From assembly GCA_031257015.1 (NCBI GenBank), contig JAIRPK010000030.1, positions 1-64,000 of the forward strand: a stretch of DNA of 64,000 bases. The letters run 5' to 3'. Shown in pieces: positions 62,347 through 64,000 of this stretch. Each line of letters opens with the position of its first letter. Positions within the stretch are counted from its first letter, which is position 1. Position numbers and translations under genes: made by a program. This stretch comes from Tannerellaceae bacterium. GTDB lineage: Bacteria > Bacteroidota > Bacteroidia > Bacteroidales > Tannerellaceae. A model generated the notes under the pieces. It saw only the letters and a list, made by a program, of their open reading frames with translations, was not told the DNA's origin and made no database searches.

Positions 62347-63195
62347 TTAACTGAAAACCTTCGCTTTCAGACTCATGTCAAGGCTTTTTACCGAATGAGT
62401 TAAGGCGCCGACGGAAATGTAATCAATTCCTGTATCGGCGTAATCCTTCAGGGTCGAAAATGTGATTCCTCCGGAAGATTCGGTTTCGTATGCTCTATTT
62501 ATCTTTTCAACTGCCTTGCGAGTGTCTTCAATACTGAAATTGTCGAGCATAATACGATCAATTCCACCGGTTTTTAAAGCTTCGTCTAACTCCTCAAAAT
62601 TTCGCACTTCTATCTCTATTTTCATTTTTTTTCCCGTTTCGCGCAAATAGTTTTGAGCATTGTTGATGGCTTTGCTAATACTGCCGGCAAAATCGACATG
62701 ATTGTCTTTTAATAATATCATGTCGAATAAACCAATGCGATGATTAACGCCTCCGCCTATCCTGACAGCTTCCTTCTCCAGTAATCTCATGCCGGGGGTT
62801 GTTTTTCGCGTGTCCAGAACTTTGGTATTTGTGCCCTCCAACGCCTTTACATATTTACGAGTGACGGTAGCAATTCCGCTCATTCTTTGCATGACATTTA
62901 GAACAATCCGTTCCGTTTGTAAAAGAGAGCGAACTTTTCCTTCCACGGCAAAAGCAATGTTGCCTTTTTTTACTTCACTTCCATCGCAGATAAATACGTT
63001 AATGTTTAAACTGGAATCGAATTTGTTGAATATCCGTCGGGCAATTTCGACTCCGGCTATTACGCCGTCTTCCTTAATAAGGAGCTGGGCAATGCCTTCT
63101 GCTTCAGCAGGGATACAGCTAAGGGTTGTTATGTCGCCCTCACCTATGTCTTCGGCAAAAGACAGTGAGATTAATTTGTCAATTAAATTTTCCAT
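62347..63195 (-). CDS. nadC: Nicotinate-nucleotide pyrophosphorylase (carboxylating)
   Basis: A 282-residue enzyme making nicotinate mononucleotide from quinolinate and PRPP. It shows EDIGEGDITT, NVMQRMSGIATVTRKYV, LDTRKTTPGMRLLEKEAVRIGGGVNHRIGLFDMILLKDNH, IEIEVRNFEELDEAL, MLDNFS and ISVGALTHSV. It is cotranscribed downstream of DUF4783 with a 9-bp gap. Confidence 0.96.
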   Translation of the reverse strand: MENLIDKLISLSFAEDIGEGDITTLSCIPAEAEGIAQLLIKEDGVIAGVEIARRIFNKFDSSLNINVFICDGSEVKKGNIAFAVEGKVRSLLQTERIVLNVMQRMSGIATVTRKYVKALEGTNTKVLDTRKTTPGMRLLEKEAVRIGGGVNHRIGLFDMILLKDNHVDFAGSISKAINNAQNYLRETGKKMKIEIEVRNFEELDEALKTGGIDRIMLDNFSIEDTRKAVEKINRAYETESSGGITFSTLKDYADTGIDYISVGALTHSVKSLDMSLKAKVFS

Positions 63196-63204
63196 AAGCT
63201 TTTT

Positions 63205-63576
63205 TTATTCAACTCGAATGCTCTGTATGATAGCTTTATTGCCGTCTATGCGATATGAAATGTTCACGCGGTATTCATTTTTGCCGCTTGTCATTTTTCC
63301 TACTATAAAGCCCGAATCTTTCTTGTCGGCATTGTGGGCAACTGTGAAAGATGTTGGTTTGTTGGTCGAAAAGAAAACATTGAGCACTTCCGCGGCCTTT
63401 GTGGCATTGCATTTTGTGCTGCTTCCACTTACTGTCATATCGACTTCGGTGTCGAAATGTGGAATCAGCAGCGTTGCATTGCCGGTTTTGAACGCATTAC
63501 TAATCGGATTTATGTCCGCCGCAAATGTGCTTAATGAGATAAAAAACAGGGACTGAATTAGAAATATTATTTTCAT
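63205..63576 (-). CDS. DUF4783 exported protein
   Basis: A 123-residue protein with signal peptide (IIFLIQSLFFISLSTFA). The remainder forms one NTF2-like domain (NPISNAFKTGNATLLIPHF, VLNVFFSTNKPTSFTVAH). Adjacency to nadC and rlmH is common in Bacteroidales. The function is unknown. Confidence 0.85.
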   Translation of the reverse strand: MKIIFLIQSLFFISLSTFAADINPISNAFKTGNATLLIPHFDTEVDMTVSGSSTKCNATKAAEVLNVFFSTNKPTSFTVAHNADKKDSGFIVGKMTSGKNEYRVNISYRIDGNKAIIQSIRVE

Positions 63577-63665
63577 AATCTATTAATTTAATTAATATTA
63601 CAGCGACAAATGTCGAGACTAATTTTTAATTTAGCAACTCAATCAAGTTAAAAACGAGAACGATA

Positions 63666-64000
63666 ATGAAGATTTTGTTATTAATCGTCGGCAAAACCGA
63701 CAATCCGCTTTACAATAAGTTGATTAGCGACTATGAAAACAGACTGGAACATTACATTTCTTTTGCTATTTCTGTTATTCCAGACATCAAAAAAGTAAAA
63801 AATATTTCCGCTTCGCAACAAAAAAACATGGAGGGGGAGAAAATTATCGACATTATCCAGCCGGGAGATTACTGTATTTTACTGGACGAGAGGGGGAAGG
63901 AGTATTCTTCGCCTGAATTTGCTTCTTTTTTGTCTAAACGTATGCTTTCTGGTTGCAAACGTATTGTTTTTATCATTGGAGGGCCTTATGGTTTTGGCGA
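63666..64000 (+). CDS. rlmH: 23S rRNA (pseudouridine-1915 N3) methyltransferase RlmH, 5' part
   Basis: From ATG 63666 the frame reads MKILLLIVGKTDNPLYNKLI, then YISFAISVIPDIK, YCILLDERGKEYSSPEFASFL and IVFIIGGPYGFG, the SPOUT-fold RlmH signature with the GGxxG SAM-binding loop. The gene is cut by the window edge after about 111 residues; the full family length is about 157. Confidence 0.95.
   Translation, partial: MKILLLIVGKTDNPLYNKLISDYENRLEHYISFAISVIPDIKKVKNISASQQKNMEGEKIIDIIQPGDYCILLDERGKEYSSPEFASFLSKRMLSGCKRIVFIIGGPYGFG

Overview
The window reads as a chromosomal segment of a Bacteroidales bacterium (Bacteroidota). The evidence is a SusC/SusD pair with an STN-type receptor, ECF sigma and FecR, an Mfa-type fimbrial locus, GldH, DUF4494, DUF4293 and DUF4783 proteins, a Bacteroidota-type omega subunit, and promoters of the form TTTG-N19-TAnnTTTG. 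No rRNA, prophage, CRISPR array or intact insertion sequence is visible. Three tRNA genes and one insertion-sequence remnant lie at the left edge.

Layout. 1-5.3 kb: an ISAon1-type transposase fragment, tRNA-Gly, -Tyr and -Thr, then two leftward housekeeping operons (rpsU-xerC-hpf; hpt-adk-obg-pgeF). 5.6-6.9 kb: a two-gene module of a DUF3800 protein and a putative BECR-fold nuclease. 7.6-13.9 kb: malic enzyme, tsaB, and a leftward 988-residue fusion of a metallo-beta-lactamase-fold domain to a GH3 glycosidase. 15.6-27.3 kb: a fimbrial locus (DUF3575, DUF3868/OmpA-like, Mfa1-like fimbrillin, FimB/Mfa2-like anchor, two large minor-subunit lipoproteins) bracketed by two paralogous AraC-type regulators. 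27.3-31.2 kb: a metal ABC permease with a small partner, a GH29 fucosidase and proC. 32.4-44.5 kb: a polysaccharide utilisation locus (SusC, SusD, two DUF1735 lipoproteins, ECF sigma, FecR) interrupted by a 1.4 kb island of small toxin-antitoxin-like genes, two of them broken. 45-64 kb: mainly housekeeping genes (trxA, dnaE, a PSP1 protein, gldH, a YggS-family gene, paaK with an ACT protein, bamD, omega, gdhA, nadC, rlmH) plus a GH10 xylanase and a GH73-LysM hydrolase.

How the genes fit together. The GH10 xylanase, the GH3 domain, the GH29 fucosidase and the Sus locus point to a polysaccharide-degrading, probably gut-type life style. The STN domain of SusC, the ECF sigma factor and FecR form a trans-envelope signalling circuit. 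The two AraC proteins probably control the fimbrial operon between them.

The most striking pattern is non-coding. Each of the seven gene gaps longer than about 500 bp contains one strictly periodic tandem array with a palindromic motif in every unit. Periods are 43, 21, 83, 42, 21, 41 and 21 bp, all close to multiples of 21 bp (two helical turns). Each array has its own sequence. I saw no such array elsewhere in the window. The plus strand also changes from C-rich to G-rich near 44.5-46 kb regardless of gene direction, which looks like a replication-strand switch.
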